64,000 nt of DNA from Polluticaenibacter yanchengensis. Lineage in GTDB: Bacteria > Bacteroidota > Bacteroidia > Chitinophagales > Chitinophagaceae. Below are positions 11,601 through 18,895 of the stretch, one piece after another. Position 1 is the stretch's first letter. The number at the start of each line of letters is the position of its first letter. The notes under the pieces were generated by a model. It searched no databases, was not told the origin of the DNA, and was given only the letters and a program-made list of their open reading frames with translations. The stretch lies in the NCBI GenBank assembly GCA_027854065.1, contig JAQGEF010000010.1, positions 1 through 64,000 on the forward strand. Reading direction: 5' to 3'. The translations under genes and the position numbers were made by a program.

Positions 11601-12010
11601 TACAGCGTACCCGTCGATCGGTCTATCACTTCAATGGCAGCTGGCGCAGTATATTGCATCCAGTCATTAGATCCATCAAAAGTAATCGTAGGATTAAAGT
11701 TGGCAAGAGTAGTGATATTGGAATAAATTGGCTTGTTGCCCAATGTATTCTGCAATAAATGCCTGTTATTGCCACTTACATCATGCCATTGTTGTAAGGC
11801 CGCATTGTTGGCGGCATTCGTAACGCCCGCATCAGAGTAAACGCTGGCACCGACGTTAGCCTTATACCAGGCCTTCGCAGCAATACCGCCCGGGCCTTGC
11901 GCATGGCTGTAAATGCCGGGGAAAATGAGTAATGCTGCAGACAGCATTTTGCAAACAGAGTACTTCCTTCCTCTTTTTGCACGTTCAGGATTAGTGTAAA
12001 CTTGAGTCAT
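5693..12010 (-). CDS. giant T9SS type A surface protein with four LamG/DUF8202-like modules
   Basis: 2105 residues. A signal peptide ends near AHAQ (about residue 38); an internal Met at residue 22 is an alternative start. Four homologous ~420-residue modules begin near residues 42, 466, 873 and 1302. Each opens with GG[IV] and an aromatic-rich strand, has a LamG-like jelly-roll section (FDGSND or similar), then YLAIKYG, NIAGIARD-like, QKQS and LVWGDN blocks and ends near YFTF. This layout matches Bacteroidota proteins annotated with LamG and DUF8202 domains. Near residues 1930-2020 lies an FN3-like section beginning LPVTLASFTA, followed by a type A sorting domain with YPNPA. It is predicted to be exported by T9SS and anchored or released at the surface. 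An adhesin or glycan-binding role is inferred. Confidence 0.9.
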   Translation of the reverse strand: MTQVYTNPERAKRGRKYSVCKMLSAALLIFPGIYSHAQGPGGIAAKAWYKANVGASVYSDAGVTNAANNAALQQWHDVSGNNRHLLQNTLGNKPIYSNITTLANFNPTITFDGSNDWMQYTAPAAIEVIDRSTGTLYASGYVNTLKRNGFVGFHPTMDYPGLHMFSTDFKLLFFTGGPGYQGLSPVPFTGQSYFTAGSGWLNGAGSSSGYAGATVSLNGQRTSYGGSQLNNANLSTGARDFRIGGDNNYGSFSGQLNEVFVFDTKLTEEQMDRVETYLSVKYGNTYAAGIKNYKNASGATVWNATTNAGFHNNIAGIARDNASELYQKQSWSTNAGQQVLIGVGGLDNTNAANTGSLADGQYLIWGDNGLAKVPTVASSAFAGLSHHFQAIWKVENTGNVGTVRIAWPKGFTNLTLIQSPDAVIGAGDETTPMVAEKTINGVIYNYADVTLSNGSFFTFGVKLASPGGISGNLRIWLKPDAGFTPSLWTDFSGFGNHYSQTNVNRQPFIATKQYNFNPVVDFGTTGADSRFMAIPSGKPYTANGSNSTIFATSLNRSTPSYSDIIGFGGTTTTASLTQANSPVFITYGSRLRLYPYSASTAPTIPALQVNRLYLNDVSYTVGTSGIKYGQNGQIQTIASTVSASNARHASGSILGSQPEARNGLIGELIAYERDLTEAEKQRVRTYSAIKYGVTLPHNYVASDGTTIAWDQTTNTGFNNNIAGIATDEGSSLIQKQSNSINDGQQVLISTTGLANSNAANTIALTPGQFLVWGDNGGAKSLSTAFVNATPLLNLRMGAVWKVQNTSSTGTVRVAWPAGIPGIHLLKSTTADFSSGNTLHDMSSVINVNGINYNYVDVTLENGRYFTFTGYIVGPGGVASAAWYRADALGQQFTDLGITEATDGAQIQQWNEYKGTGYNLTEATASRRPVYSNVTKLSNFNPTVTFDGSNDRMTHNPASGTDIIDRTRGALFAAGKMTKANNGALLGFGNAMDDPGLYAYGDKLLFYPQIGYYSPQSTNNISRGNLIGGTTWENGAGTGTTNNNNYTLMTLNGYHEVKDNGIRNVMNTGNANRLFTVGIDDFTGFGGDLNELVVFGHRLSDLEVSQVESYLAIKYGHTLDRSQNRNYVNSSGNTVWDGTANIDYYYNVGGIARDDQGSLNQKQSWSTNPGRQVLISTTGLANTNAANTGMLNNNQFLVWGDNNLAKSPAVPFGNIGGLPYQRFAAVWKVQNTNSVGTVRVAWPSGYANMKLIVSADEVFTTSDDIHEMDLTQVVNGIEYAYTDVTLTNTKPYFTIAAFIQAPGGVTNNISYWYRADKLVEASGDGADVNNWTDFTSGVTSTQLNEAPLPKFKTGSATYFNYNPGINFTAIQQMIGNIDVQTLTSVNFDLFSLTKEQMSGTRFFNIGMNNTLFTGGNWDHPGLYANGTIGRRDAGANGIVYGPANPGSVTIATTHPSIMYNTLTPTSVTRGVNGTPLGTPATHSLVQAVTGGHIFGANGGVNPPGGDDWGFTGDIGELVIYGNGNITQPERNKVESYLAIKYGLTLHNSNNYTTSKDGVVWDATQNAGFYNNVAGIGNDFTSALHQKQSRSQHPNTNGQVIIALGEIAETNAENSSLLADGQFLVWGDNGNTTAMTNTASTYTAFTYEGSTDNGRRMNRIWKVQNTGVNQNLLIRFPKLSVGTTAFPTGDNCADYVIVFASDAAFTNILSIDTLVTTEDGLNYDVIHQFPNGASYFTYARIKPYNQGIVYLPETIEASNNYTSTCDIGSWKYYRNESDNSLKLLGVSDYTNTELDNFDLTITPEGAHYDDLTNESRIMSRITTVKNNNTGSVSNGKIRVYYSQDELDATPVPSQQTHGWFKYNGDAEELIVDLYSNGNLNAAKTVALEPDATGVEDGVPYVEFHDVTSFGSFFYFSSTQLDPTVPLPVTLASFTATKQGAIAQLNWITATERDNKGFDIERSADSRNWSSIGFVYSKAANGNSNLNLQYGFDDKKPLNGANYYRLKQTDKDGKVNYSSVRLVDFSNASASLVRLYPNPANASVTLTGLTPKAKIVVFDGTGKSVLTTATAVGENEKKINIHRLSSGWYTIVIKNENGNAVTLKFVKE

Positions 12011-12777
12011 ATTGAATAAAAATTGATTTCAATTTGCGAAACTTAATTTCAGCCGCACGCCAGATCAATCAGGTTATTCAAATCTGTACAGGTACCATCA
12101 TGCTTCAGATCTGAATGAATGAAACAATAGTATAAGGCATATTTATATGCTGTTATCATACTATTTGATATAACATTTTATCTCTTTCAAAAGGCAGCTT
12201 AAAAATTAAATTTTAAAAGAATGAAACTGTACAATCATTCCCCTGGTAACATCATTCATAAAACATTCTTAGGGTTAATATATGTCAGGTTAAGAATAGT
12301 TTCATAAATATTGTATCTATCTCTATACAGTTCAAAATCGAATCTATAGCGAAAAAGCAGTTTGAGCCAATGTAATAGAACTATTTGAATATCCGTGTTA
12401 ACAGTTCTATAAGAAAATGTTTTAGCATTTTGTTAAACAAATAGTCATTTGTAGGGCATAATTGTGAAAATTATGATAATATATACATTATTTAATACAA
12501 ATATTTGCATGACATATGCAGCATAATTTATGAATATGATGAAGTAGTATATATTAAAGTTGAATTATTTCAAAATTTATATTGAAGTATTTCAATTATA
12601 ATATTTATTAATGTATTTGATTGCCAGATAATTCACTAATGTTTTGATATATAAATACATTATCACGCCGCTGTATTTCAATCACTCACTTCTGTTTCAG
12701 GTAGATATGTGAGACAGCTTAAGTTTCGGATATCAATCGCGTAATTTATAAAACGGCATCCTGAAAAGTTCACAATT
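12011..12777. other. AT-rich intergenic region upstream of the giant gene
   Basis: About 770 bp without a supportable gene. Apart from a candidate minus-strand promoter at 12038-12068 it is featureless, AT-rich sequence running up to the minisatellite at 12778. Confidence 0.5.
12038..12068 (-). promoter_or_regulatory. candidate Bacteroidota promoter for the giant T9SS gene
   Basis: On the minus strand TTG (12068-12066) is followed after 20 nt by TAAGTTTC (12045-12038), one mismatch from TAnnTTTG. It lies about 28 nt from the start codon. Confidence 0.4.
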
Positions 12778-13176
12778 GCAGACATGGAACTCGTAGTAGC
12801 GGTTATAGAGTTCGCAACTGCGATTGTAGAATTCGTAGCTGCGGGTATGGATTTAGGAGCTGCGGATATAGAACTCGGGGCTGCAGATATAGAGTTCGCG
12901 ACAGCGATTGTAGAATTTGTAGCTGCGGGTATAGAGTTAGCAACTGCGAATATAGAATTCAGGGCTGCAAGTATGGAACTCGTAACTGCGGATATGGAAT
13001 TAGGAGCTGCGGATATAGAACTCGTGGCTGCAGATATAGAGTTCGTGACTGCGATTGTAGAATTCGTAGTTGCGGGTATAGAGTTAGGAGCTGCGGATAT
13101 AGAACACAGGGCTGCAAGTATGGAGTTCGTAGCTGCGGGTATGGAATTAGGAACTGCAAGTAGAGAACTCGCAACT
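12778..13176 (+). repeat. 21-bp minisatellite, 19 units, with a 147-bp higher-order period
   Basis: Nineteen contiguous 21-bp units run from 12778 to 13176 without indels. In the plus frame they read as heptads A-x-[IM]-E-[FL]-x-[AT]. Units 6-12 (12883-13029) align unit for unit with units 13-19 (13030-13176), so a 7-unit block was duplicated. The first unit starts 6 bp before the only ATG, so the array does not respect the reading-frame start. Confidence 0.95.
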
Positions 13177-13218
13177 ACGCTTGTATATATTATTTTCTTT
13201 TTACTGAAAAATGATTAA
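12784..13218 (+). CDS. possible heptapeptide-repeat protein (doubtful gene)
   Basis: A 144-residue open frame made almost entirely of heptads such as ADIELGA, ending in TLVYIIFFLLKND. The heptads keep Glu at position 4 and hydrophobic residues at 3 and 5, which would allow a helix. The ATG lies inside repeat unit 1 and I see no clear promoter. The opposite strand is also open across much of the repeat (12959-13174). The open frame may simply be a by-product of a 21-bp repeat lacking stops. Confidence 0.25.
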   Translation: MELVVAVIEFATAIVEFVAAGMDLGAADIELGAADIEFATAIVEFVAAGIELATANIEFRAASMELVTADMELGAADIELVAADIEFVTAIVEFVVAGIELGAADIEHRAASMEFVAAGMELGTASRELATTLVYIIFFLLKND

Positions 13219-14134
13219 GTAGATAAAACAAGTCCCGTAGGGACGACCTTATGGTAGAAACAATTAAAGTGCAAGTAAACAAAGCGCCGTAGGTGCGACA
13301 CCATTTATGTAAACCTATAAGATCCCAAACCCATGTTAGAAAATCACAGATAGTATTTCAAAAATCAGCGTCAATCAGCGGTTGTATTATTCTGCGCTAT
13401 CAGCGGGAAAATATTTAAGCTGAGTATTGAGGCTCAGCAAGGTATGATTCCACATAGAACATGCTATCATATATAATCTGGCTTGTAAAATATATGTTCA
13501 TAATAAATCATCATTTTGTTGTCAGCATCGTTTTACTGAAAAATGATTAAGTAGATAAATCAAGTCCCTTAAGGACGACCTTATGGTAGAAGAGATTAGA
13601 ATACAGTCTAGCCAAAGCGCCGTAGGTGCGACTCCATTTATGTAACCAATATTAACTGATAACCAGATTATAACATTCCAAACCCATGTTAGACAATCAC
13701 AGATAGTATTTCAAAAATCAGCGTAAATCAGCGGTTGTATTGTTCAGCGCCATCAGCGGGAAAATATTTAAGCTGAGTATTGAGGCTCAGCAAGGTATGA
13801 TTCCACATTGAACATGCTATCATATATAATCTGGCTTGTAAAATATATGTTCATAATAAATCATCATTTTGTTGTCAGCATCGTTTTACTGAAAAATAAT
13901 TAAGTAGATAAATCAAGTCCCTTAAGGACGACCTTATGGTAGAAGAGATTAGAATACAGTCTAGCCAAAGCGCCGTAGGTGCGACACCATTTATGTAACC
14001 AATATTAACTGATAACCAGACTATAACATTCCAAACCCATGTTAGACAATCACAGATAATATTTCAAAAATCAGCGTCAATCAGCGGTTGTATTATTCAG
14101 CGCCATCAGCGGGAAAATATTTAGCCTGAGTATT
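13199..14134 (+). repeat. tandem array of ~353-bp units, about 2.7 copies
   Basis: Landmarks recur: AAAATCAGCG at 13361, 13714 and 14067 (353 bp apart each time), and AAGTCC at 13230, 13562 and 13915 (332 then 353). The first unit is therefore 21 bp shorter. Each unit holds a TCAGCG direct-repeat block, a GTCCC..GGGAC hairpin (GTA loop in unit 1, CTTAA variant in units 2-3) and a GCGCCGTAGGTGC hairpin. The module order is the same as in the 266-bp array at 18896-20023. There is no open reading frame of note. Confidence 0.95.
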
Positions 14135-14179
14135 AAAATCTATATTTTGATAACCAGATTATAACAACCCAAATGCACA

Positions 14180-15004
14180 TTATTTAGTATAATTTTTAAA
14201 TGGACTTTTCAATAGCTTCTTCACATCTTCATCATCCTCCATCTTGTAGTAATTGTCCAGGCCATATACAATATCATTAGGAGAAAGATACAGGTAAGTA
14301 CCAAGCAGGCGGTCCCAGATGCTGAAAGCAGTACCATAATTACTATCAGTAAAAGGTTGTTTGTAATGGTGGTGCACCTTATGCATATTCGGACTCACAA
14401 AAATATAGCTCAGCCATCTATCCAGTTGATAAGGCAGGTTAATATTCGCATGCGTAAACATAGTAAACATACTCATCAGAGTTTGAGCAATAAGCACCAC
14501 ATATATAGGAATCCCCGTAATAAGAATACCAATCATAAAAAACAGCCAGCGGATAAAAGCCTCAATAGGGTGGTGGCGCAGGCCGCTCGTAACATCTATA
14601 TTCGTATCCGTATGATGCACAATATGTGCACGCCAGAACAGCGGGGTTTTATGCTCCACAAAATGCACCAGCCAGCCACCAAAAAAGTCCATCGCCAGCA
14701 CACCGAAGATAATCGTCCAGGCACTATTAAAGTGTAGCCAGTGAACAATACCAAACCCGCTCAACTGGCACCAGTCACACAACATTACAAGGAAAACAGC
14801 CAGGGCAGCATGTATAATCAGGTGACAGATAGTAAACCCGAAATTAATAATCGCATGCCGCGATTTACTCTTCCTGTACCGCATTTCCTTCAACGGTTTA
14901 ATACTTTCCACCAGCCACAATATAAATATAGGAAATGCCAGGAACGCCAAACGATGCAGCGGTTTACTCTCAAGGGTAGAAAAATAGTCAATAATAGCAT
15001 TCAT
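14180..15004 (-). CDS. sterol desaturase / fatty acid hydroxylase family membrane protein
   Basis: A 274-residue polytopic membrane protein with the histidine clusters of the di-iron fatty acid hydroxylase superfamily: HFVEH, HIVHHTD, RHHP, a HANIN motif and HKVHHHY. Hydrophobic segments lie near residues 18-33, 50-75, 88-108 and 150-190. The family hydroxylates or desaturates lipids at the membrane; the substrate is unknown. I chose the ATG at 15002-15004; extending to 15055 would need a TTG. It stands alone, with its 3' end 46 bp from the 353-bp array and its 5' end facing rpmB divergently. Confidence 0.88.
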   Translation of the reverse strand: MNAIIDYFSTLESKPLHRLAFLAFPIFILWLVESIKPLKEMRYRKSKSRHAIINFGFTICHLIIHAALAVFLVMLCDWCQLSGFGIVHWLHFNSAWTIIFGVLAMDFFGGWLVHFVEHKTPLFWRAHIVHHTDTNIDVTSGLRHHPIEAFIRWLFFMIGILITGIPIYVVLIAQTLMSMFTMFTHANINLPYQLDRWLSYIFVSPNMHKVHHHYKQPFTDSNYGTAFSIWDRLLGTYLYLSPNDIVYGLDNYYKMEDDEDVKKLLKSPFKNYTK

Positions 15005-15211
15005 AATATAGCAGGCATTGTTGTCCTGTAAATTTAAATTAAAAAGCCCTTTCAACGAAAATCAGGCTGCTTTTAGTTTTTTTAGATAAATATTTTGAAA
15101 TATTTGATGCTGATTGTTGAGAAATGCCTACCTTCGCAGCCAATTTTTATTAAAATAACACGCTGTAAAGCAGGAAAATTGAACAATGTGCATTAATTGT
15201 TGAAAAATGAT

Positions 15212-15242
15212 TTTGCTAATTCGTAAAATTTTATCACCTTTG
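15212..15242 (+). promoter_or_regulatory. promoter of rpmB-rpmG-DUF4295
   Basis: TTTG at 15212-15215 and CACCTTTG at 15235-15242 are 19 nt apart, one mismatch from TAnnTTTG. The sequence TTTGCAGTCCCA at the -7 element and just downstream is identical to that at the rpsJ promoter (51349-51360). Confidence 0.65.
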
Positions 15243-15265
15243 CAGTCCCAAAAAAATATAGTTTT

Positions 15266-15502
15266 ATGGCAAGAGTATGTCAAGTAACCGGCAAAAGACC
15301 TTTGTCAGGTCACAGCGTAAGCCATTCGAATATTAAGACGAAGCGCAAATTCAATCCAAACTTGCAAACTAAACGTTTGTATTTGGCTGAAGAAGAAAAG
15401 TGGATAACTTTAAAATTATCTACCGATGCGTTACGTACTATTAACAAGAAAGGTTTGTACGCAGTAGTTAAAGAATTACGTGCATCAGGCGTAGCTGTTT
15501 AA
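15266..15502 (+). CDS. rpmB: 50S ribosomal protein L28
   Basis: A 78-residue basic protein starting [12 protein letters not shown], then SGHSVSHS and [11 protein letters not shown], the hallmark N-terminal segments of L28; length fits the family. It is part of the large ribosomal subunit. It is the first gene of the rpmB-rpmG-DUF4295 operon and is preceded by a TAnnTTTG-type promoter that shares sequence with the rpsJ promoter. Confidence 0.97.
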   Translation: MARVCQVTGKRPLSGHSVSHSNIKTKRKFNPNLQTKRLYLAEEEKWITLKLSTDALRTINKKGLYAVVKELRASGVAV

Positions 15503-15591
15503 TAAGTAAGTAAAGTACTTAGTATTAAGGCAATGCACAATAACGTTGGATAACCAACATTAGTAAAAAACAGTTCAAATTATTAAATAAA

Positions 15592-15780
15592 ATGGCAAAG
15601 AAAAGCAAAGGCAACAGAGTACAGGTTATTCTGGAGTGTACAGAGCACAAAAACAGTGGTCAGCCAGGTACAAGCCGTTACATTACTGTAAAAAACAAAA
15701 AAAACACACCTGAGCGTATGGAGTTGAAAAAATTCAACCCTATTCTTAAAAAGGTAACTGTTCACAAAGAAATTAAGTAA
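15592..15780 (+). CDS. rpmG: 50S ribosomal protein L33
   Basis: A 62-residue basic protein with the L33 pattern [11 protein letters not shown]...[21 protein letters not shown] and a C-terminal KEIK. Only one Cys is seen where zinc-binding L33 forms have two CxxC pairs, so this is a zinc-independent form. It lies 89 bp after rpmB and 92 bp before the DUF4295 gene. Confidence 0.96.
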   Translation: MAKKSKGNRVQVILECTEHKNSGQPGTSRYITVKNKKNTPERMELKKFNPILKKVTVHKEIK

Positions 15781-15872
15781 GCTTTTGTCTGAAACTGTTT
15801 CCTGTGCATTGCCGGGTAGTTTTAACGTAAGGTATACTCAAATTGTATAAAATTTATAAATTCATTTAAGTC

Positions 15873-16046
15873 ATGGCAAAAGCAGCATCTAAGAACTCCA
15901 AGGTTAAAGACGTGAAAGCGGCAGCAGAAGCTAAAAACTGGACTAAAGTAATTAAAGCTGTACGTAGCCCTAAAACTGGCGCATACACCTTTAAAGAAAC
16001 GATAGTACACAAAGAAAAAGTACAAGAGTTTTTAGCAAATAAATAA
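15873..16046 (+). CDS. DUF4295 family small basic protein
   Basis: A 57-residue protein beginning MAKAASKNSKVKDV and ending KVQEFLANK. It matches the short Bacteroidota DUF4295 family, which I know from the position after rpmG and before ftsY, exactly as here. Its composition and place in an L28-L33 operon suggest a ribosome-associated protein specific to the phylum, but that is an inference. A terminator hairpin at 16094-16135 follows. Confidence 0.88.
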   Translation: MAKAASKNSKVKDVKAAAEAKNWTKVIKAVRSPKTGAYTFKETIVHKEKVQEFLANK

Positions 16047-16093
16047 TCTCTGTTTTAATTAATAAGATTATCAAGGGTTCACAAAAAATATTG

Positions 16094-16135
16094 ATAGCTG
16101 TCGTTCCTAAGGCTGGAGGCGATAGCTATTTTTGT
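16094..16135 (+). terminator. terminator after the DUF4295 gene
   Basis: ATAGCTGTCG (16094-16103) pairs with CGATAGCTAT (16120-16129), 10 bp with one G-U, and is followed by TTTTTG. It separates the ribosomal operon from ftsY. Confidence 0.8.
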
Positions 16136-16214
16136 TGTTTATACCCGTCTCCGCATCCATTAAATTTATCATTTTAATCGCTGCTATTTTTTAATGCGGT
16201 AAGCCAATAGTCAT

Positions 16215-16222
16215 TACATTTG
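16215..16222 (+). promoter_or_regulatory. candidate -7 element for ftsY
   Basis: TACATTTG matches TAnnTTTG exactly and lies 31 bp upstream of the ftsY ATG, after a terminator. The -33 region is only T-rich (about 16189-16192), so support is moderate. Confidence 0.45.
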
Positions 16223-16253
16223 TAATAATCTATTTTAATTATATCATTATATT

Positions 16254-17216
16254 ATGGGTTTTTTCGATAAGCTATTTGGTAAAAAAGAAAAACAGGCTTT
16301 AGACGAGGGGTTAGAGAAAACAAAAGAAGGCTTTTTTAGCAAAATTTCTAAAGCCATAGCAGGAAAAAGTACGGTAGATGAAGAAGTATTGGACAATCTC
16401 GAAGACGCTTTAATATCTTCAGACGTCGGTGCCGAAACCACCTTTGCCATTATTGATAAAATTACCGAAAGGGTAAAACGCGATAAATATTTAGGTACAA
16501 GCGAGCTAAACAGCATTATGCACCAGGAAATGGCCGGTCTCCTTGTAGATGCACCAGGCAGTATCACCAGCGATTTTAACCTTTCCGGAATGCCAAAACC
16601 CTATGTACTCTTAGTAGTAGGCGTAAATGGCGTAGGCAAAACAACCACTATCGGCAAACTCGCCCACCAGTTTAAACTAGCCGGCAAGTCCGTGTTATTA
16701 GGAGCAGCAGATACATTCCGCGCAGCAGCAGTAGATCAGCTCACCATCTGGAGCGAGCGCGTGGGCGTACCAATTGTAAAACAGGCAATGGGCAGCGATC
16801 CCGCTTCCGTAGCTTACGATGCCGTTCAGAGCGGCATTGCCCGCGGCAGCGATATCGTCATTATCGATACCGCAGGACGCCTGCACAACAAAGCACACTT
16901 AATGGAAGAATTAAGTAAAATTAAACGCGTCATAAAACGCCTGACACCAGAAGCACCGCACGAAGTATTGCTCGTACTCGATGGTTCCACAGGTCAGAAT
17001 GCACTCGAACAGGCAAAACAATTTACCGCAGCCACAGAAGTCACTGGATTGGCAATCACTAAGTTAGACGGTACTGCAAAAGGAGGCGTTGTAATAGGGA
17101 TCAGTCACCAGATGAATATACCCGTACGCTATGTCGGCGTAGGCGAAAAAATGACAGACCTCCTCGTCTTCAATAAAAAAGAATTTGTCAGCAGCCTGTT
17201 CAATGTAGAAAACTAA
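16254..17216 (+). CDS. ftsY: signal recognition particle receptor FtsY
   Basis: A 320-residue SRP GTPase with the N domain at about 1-105 and the G domain at 115-320. G-domain motifs are the P-loop GVNGVGKTTT (123-132), DTFRAAA (153-159), DTAGR (205-209), TKLDGTAKGG (269-278) and GVGEKMTDL (295-303). FtsY docks SRP-bound ribosomes at the membrane translocon. The acidic A domain is almost absent: only about 30 residues precede the N domain, as in many short FtsY proteins. It is probably transcribed from its own promoter and ends at the terminator shared with the convergent MFS gene. Confidence 0.97.
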   Translation: MGFFDKLFGKKEKQALDEGLEKTKEGFFSKISKAIAGKSTVDEEVLDNLEDALISSDVGAETTFAIIDKITERVKRDKYLGTSELNSIMHQEMAGLLVDAPGSITSDFNLSGMPKPYVLLVVGVNGVGKTTTIGKLAHQFKLAGKSVLLGAADTFRAAAVDQLTIWSERVGVPIVKQAMGSDPASVAYDAVQSGIARGSDIVIIDTAGRLHNKAHLMEELSKIKRVIKRLTPEAPHEVLLVLDGSTGQNALEQAKQFTAATEVTGLAITKLDGTAKGGVVIGISHQMNIPVRYVGVGEKMTDLLVFNKKEFVSSLFNVEN

Positions 17217-17240
17217 ATACTGCAATAAAACAATATAAAA

Positions 17241-17273
17241 AGCGGGGCTACCTTATTATAAAGTAGCCCCGCT
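17241..17273. terminator. bidirectional terminator between ftsY and the MFS gene
   Basis: AGCGGGGCTAC (17241-17251) and GTAGCCCCGCT (17263-17273) form a perfect 11-bp stem, with A-rich sequence on the left and TCAATTT on the right. The two genes converge on it. Confidence 0.85.
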
Positions 17274-17278
17274 TCAAT

Positions 17279-18541
17279 TTATATCTCCTCCTCTTTCAGC
17301 ACCACAGCTTTCTTCTTACCATTTTGCCGCATTACCAGGTATATAAATCCCAGCGATACCAGCAAACAAAAAGCCCCAAGCAGGAATGAAGCCCCCGGGA
17401 AATATAAATGACTATTATCGTGCTTCGTAAAATAAGTAAAAGTCTTCGTCATAATAATAGGGCCGATGATCGCCGTCGCACTGTTCAAACTCGTCAGCGC
17501 ACCCTGTAACTGACCCTGGTTAGACGCATCAATATTAGACGAAATAATCGCCTGCAATGCGGGCCCCGCAATACCACCAAGACAATAAGGGATCAGGAAA
17601 GTAAACAATATCCAGGATTCAGTAGCAAAAGCGCATAATCCCAAACCAATCGTCATTAAAAACAAACCAAGAAAAGCACTCTTGTGGTCACCAAGCTTAG
17701 GATTAATTACCCTCACCAGGCCACCTTGTACCAAACCAATCAGTAAACCAACCACACCCAGCGAGTAACCGATCATTTTTTCATCCCAGCCGAATTTCTC
17801 AATACCATAAAAAGACCACACATTATGCACCGCCTGGCCGCCCAGGTACATAAAAGCAAATGCCCATACCATGTAACCGATATTCGGCTGAGCCTTCAGA
17901 AAATAGAACGCCCCCAACGGGTTCGCTTTTTTCCAGTCAAAATCACGGCGCTTTTCCTTATCCAGCGATTCCGGTAAAATAAAATAACCGTACAAAGCAT
18001 TCAGCAAACACAACGCCGCCGCCACTATAAACGGCACACGAGGACCAATCGAACCCAATAAGCCACCAATGACAGGACCAATAATAAACCCGATACCAAA
18101 AGCAGCACCAATCATTCCAAAGTTTTTAGAACGGTTTTCCGGCGTACTGATATCCGCAATATAAGCAGCAGCAGTCGTAAAGCTCGCCCCGGTTATACCC
18201 GCAATAATCCTGCCCACAAACAATAAAGGCAGCGTGTGCGCCACCGCCAGCAAAATATAATCAATCCCGAAAGCAAATAAAGACAAAAGCAAAACAGGCC
18301 TTCTGCCGTATTTATCACTAAGATTACCCACAATCGGGGCAAAAATAAATTGTGTAAATGCATAGGCAAATGTCAGCCAGCCGCCATAAGAAGCCGCTTC
18401 ACTCACAGCCGAACCCGTAATTTCTTCCAGTAATTTAGGGAGTACGGGCGCTATAATCCCAAAGCCCAAAACGTCTATCAGTAATGTAATAAATATAAAT
18501 CCCAAAGCCGCCGGCTTCTGATTTTTTCTTTCACGTAGCAT
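17279..18541 (-). CDS. MFS transporter, TCR/Tet-type drug exporter family
   Basis: A 420-residue, 12-helix major facilitator. The N-terminal half shows the Tet-type start FITLLIDVLGFGIIAPVLP, motif A GNLSDKYGRRPVL and a motif C-like GAAFGIGFIIGPVIGG. It resembles TetA-like proton antiporters, but distant members are common in environmental Bacteroidota and the substrate cannot be assigned, so tetracycline resistance should not be assumed. I chose the ATG at 18539-18541; the reading to 18568 would need a TTG. A dispersed repeat lies about 100 bp upstream. Confidence 0.9.
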   Translation of the reverse strand: MLRERKNQKPAALGFIFITLLIDVLGFGIIAPVLPKLLEEITGSAVSEAASYGGWLTFAYAFTQFIFAPIVGNLSDKYGRRPVLLLSLFAFGIDYILLAVAHTLPLLFVGRIIAGITGASFTTAAAYIADISTPENRSKNFGMIGAAFGIGFIIGPVIGGLLGSIGPRVPFIVAAALCLLNALYGYFILPESLDKEKRRDFDWKKANPLGAFYFLKAQPNIGYMVWAFAFMYLGGQAVHNVWSFYGIEKFGWDEKMIGYSLGVVGLLIGLVQGGLVRVINPKLGDHKSAFLGLFLMTIGLGLCAFATESWILFTFLIPYCLGGIAGPALQAIISSNIDASNQGQLQGALTSLNSATAIIGPIIMTKTFTYFTKHDNSHLYFPGASFLLGAFCLLVSLGFIYLVMRQNGKKKAVVLKEEEI

Positions 18542-18638
18542 AATTGCAGTTTTAAAAAAGAGGTGCAAGATAATCCTAATAATTGACTGTGCCGTCTATT
18601 TCCCCATTTCTTGCCAAATGGTAACTTTTTTTTATTTT

Positions 18639-18780
18639 GGGCTATCAGCCTTCGTCATCCGCCTAAGCAGTAGTTCCGGCTATTTCCGGGCTCGCTGCCG
18701 CTCGGTGCAAAGCACTGGCTCGTGCCTCGCCACCCGCCATATCCGGCAGCCCCTCAGCAATCGAATAACTATTAAGCCGA
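18639..18780 (+). repeat. dispersed intergenic element, copy 2
   Basis: Begins GGGCTATCAGC, has the core CCGGGCTCGCTGCCGCTCGG, then GCAAAGCACTGGCTCGTGCC and ends with GGCAGCCCCTCAGCA. The core is nearly identical to the copy at 44388-44516. Confidence 0.85.
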
Positions 18781-18895
18781 CGAATTAGAAGGTATCATCA
18801 AAATAAGATAAGCACCCTTCAGCAGTCATATCATTCCACACCATCAGTGGCAAATATCCCATCTAACGGCAACTTTGGAGTGCCAAAGCGTTTAC

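Noticed and set aside
12959..13174. Antisense open frame with LYPQLR-type heptads
   Set aside because: It is the complement of the 21-bp minisatellite, which has no stops in this frame. There is no start context or promoter.
12784..13218. Confident heptad-repeat coiled-coil protein gene
   Set aside because: The array begins before the ATG, and the open frame is expected for any stop-free 21-bp repeat. Kept only as a low-confidence CDS.
17279..18541. Tetracycline resistance gene
   Set aside because: The sequence is of the broader TCR/Tet MFS type but gives no basis for assigning tetracycline as substrate, and no mobile element or resistance context is present.
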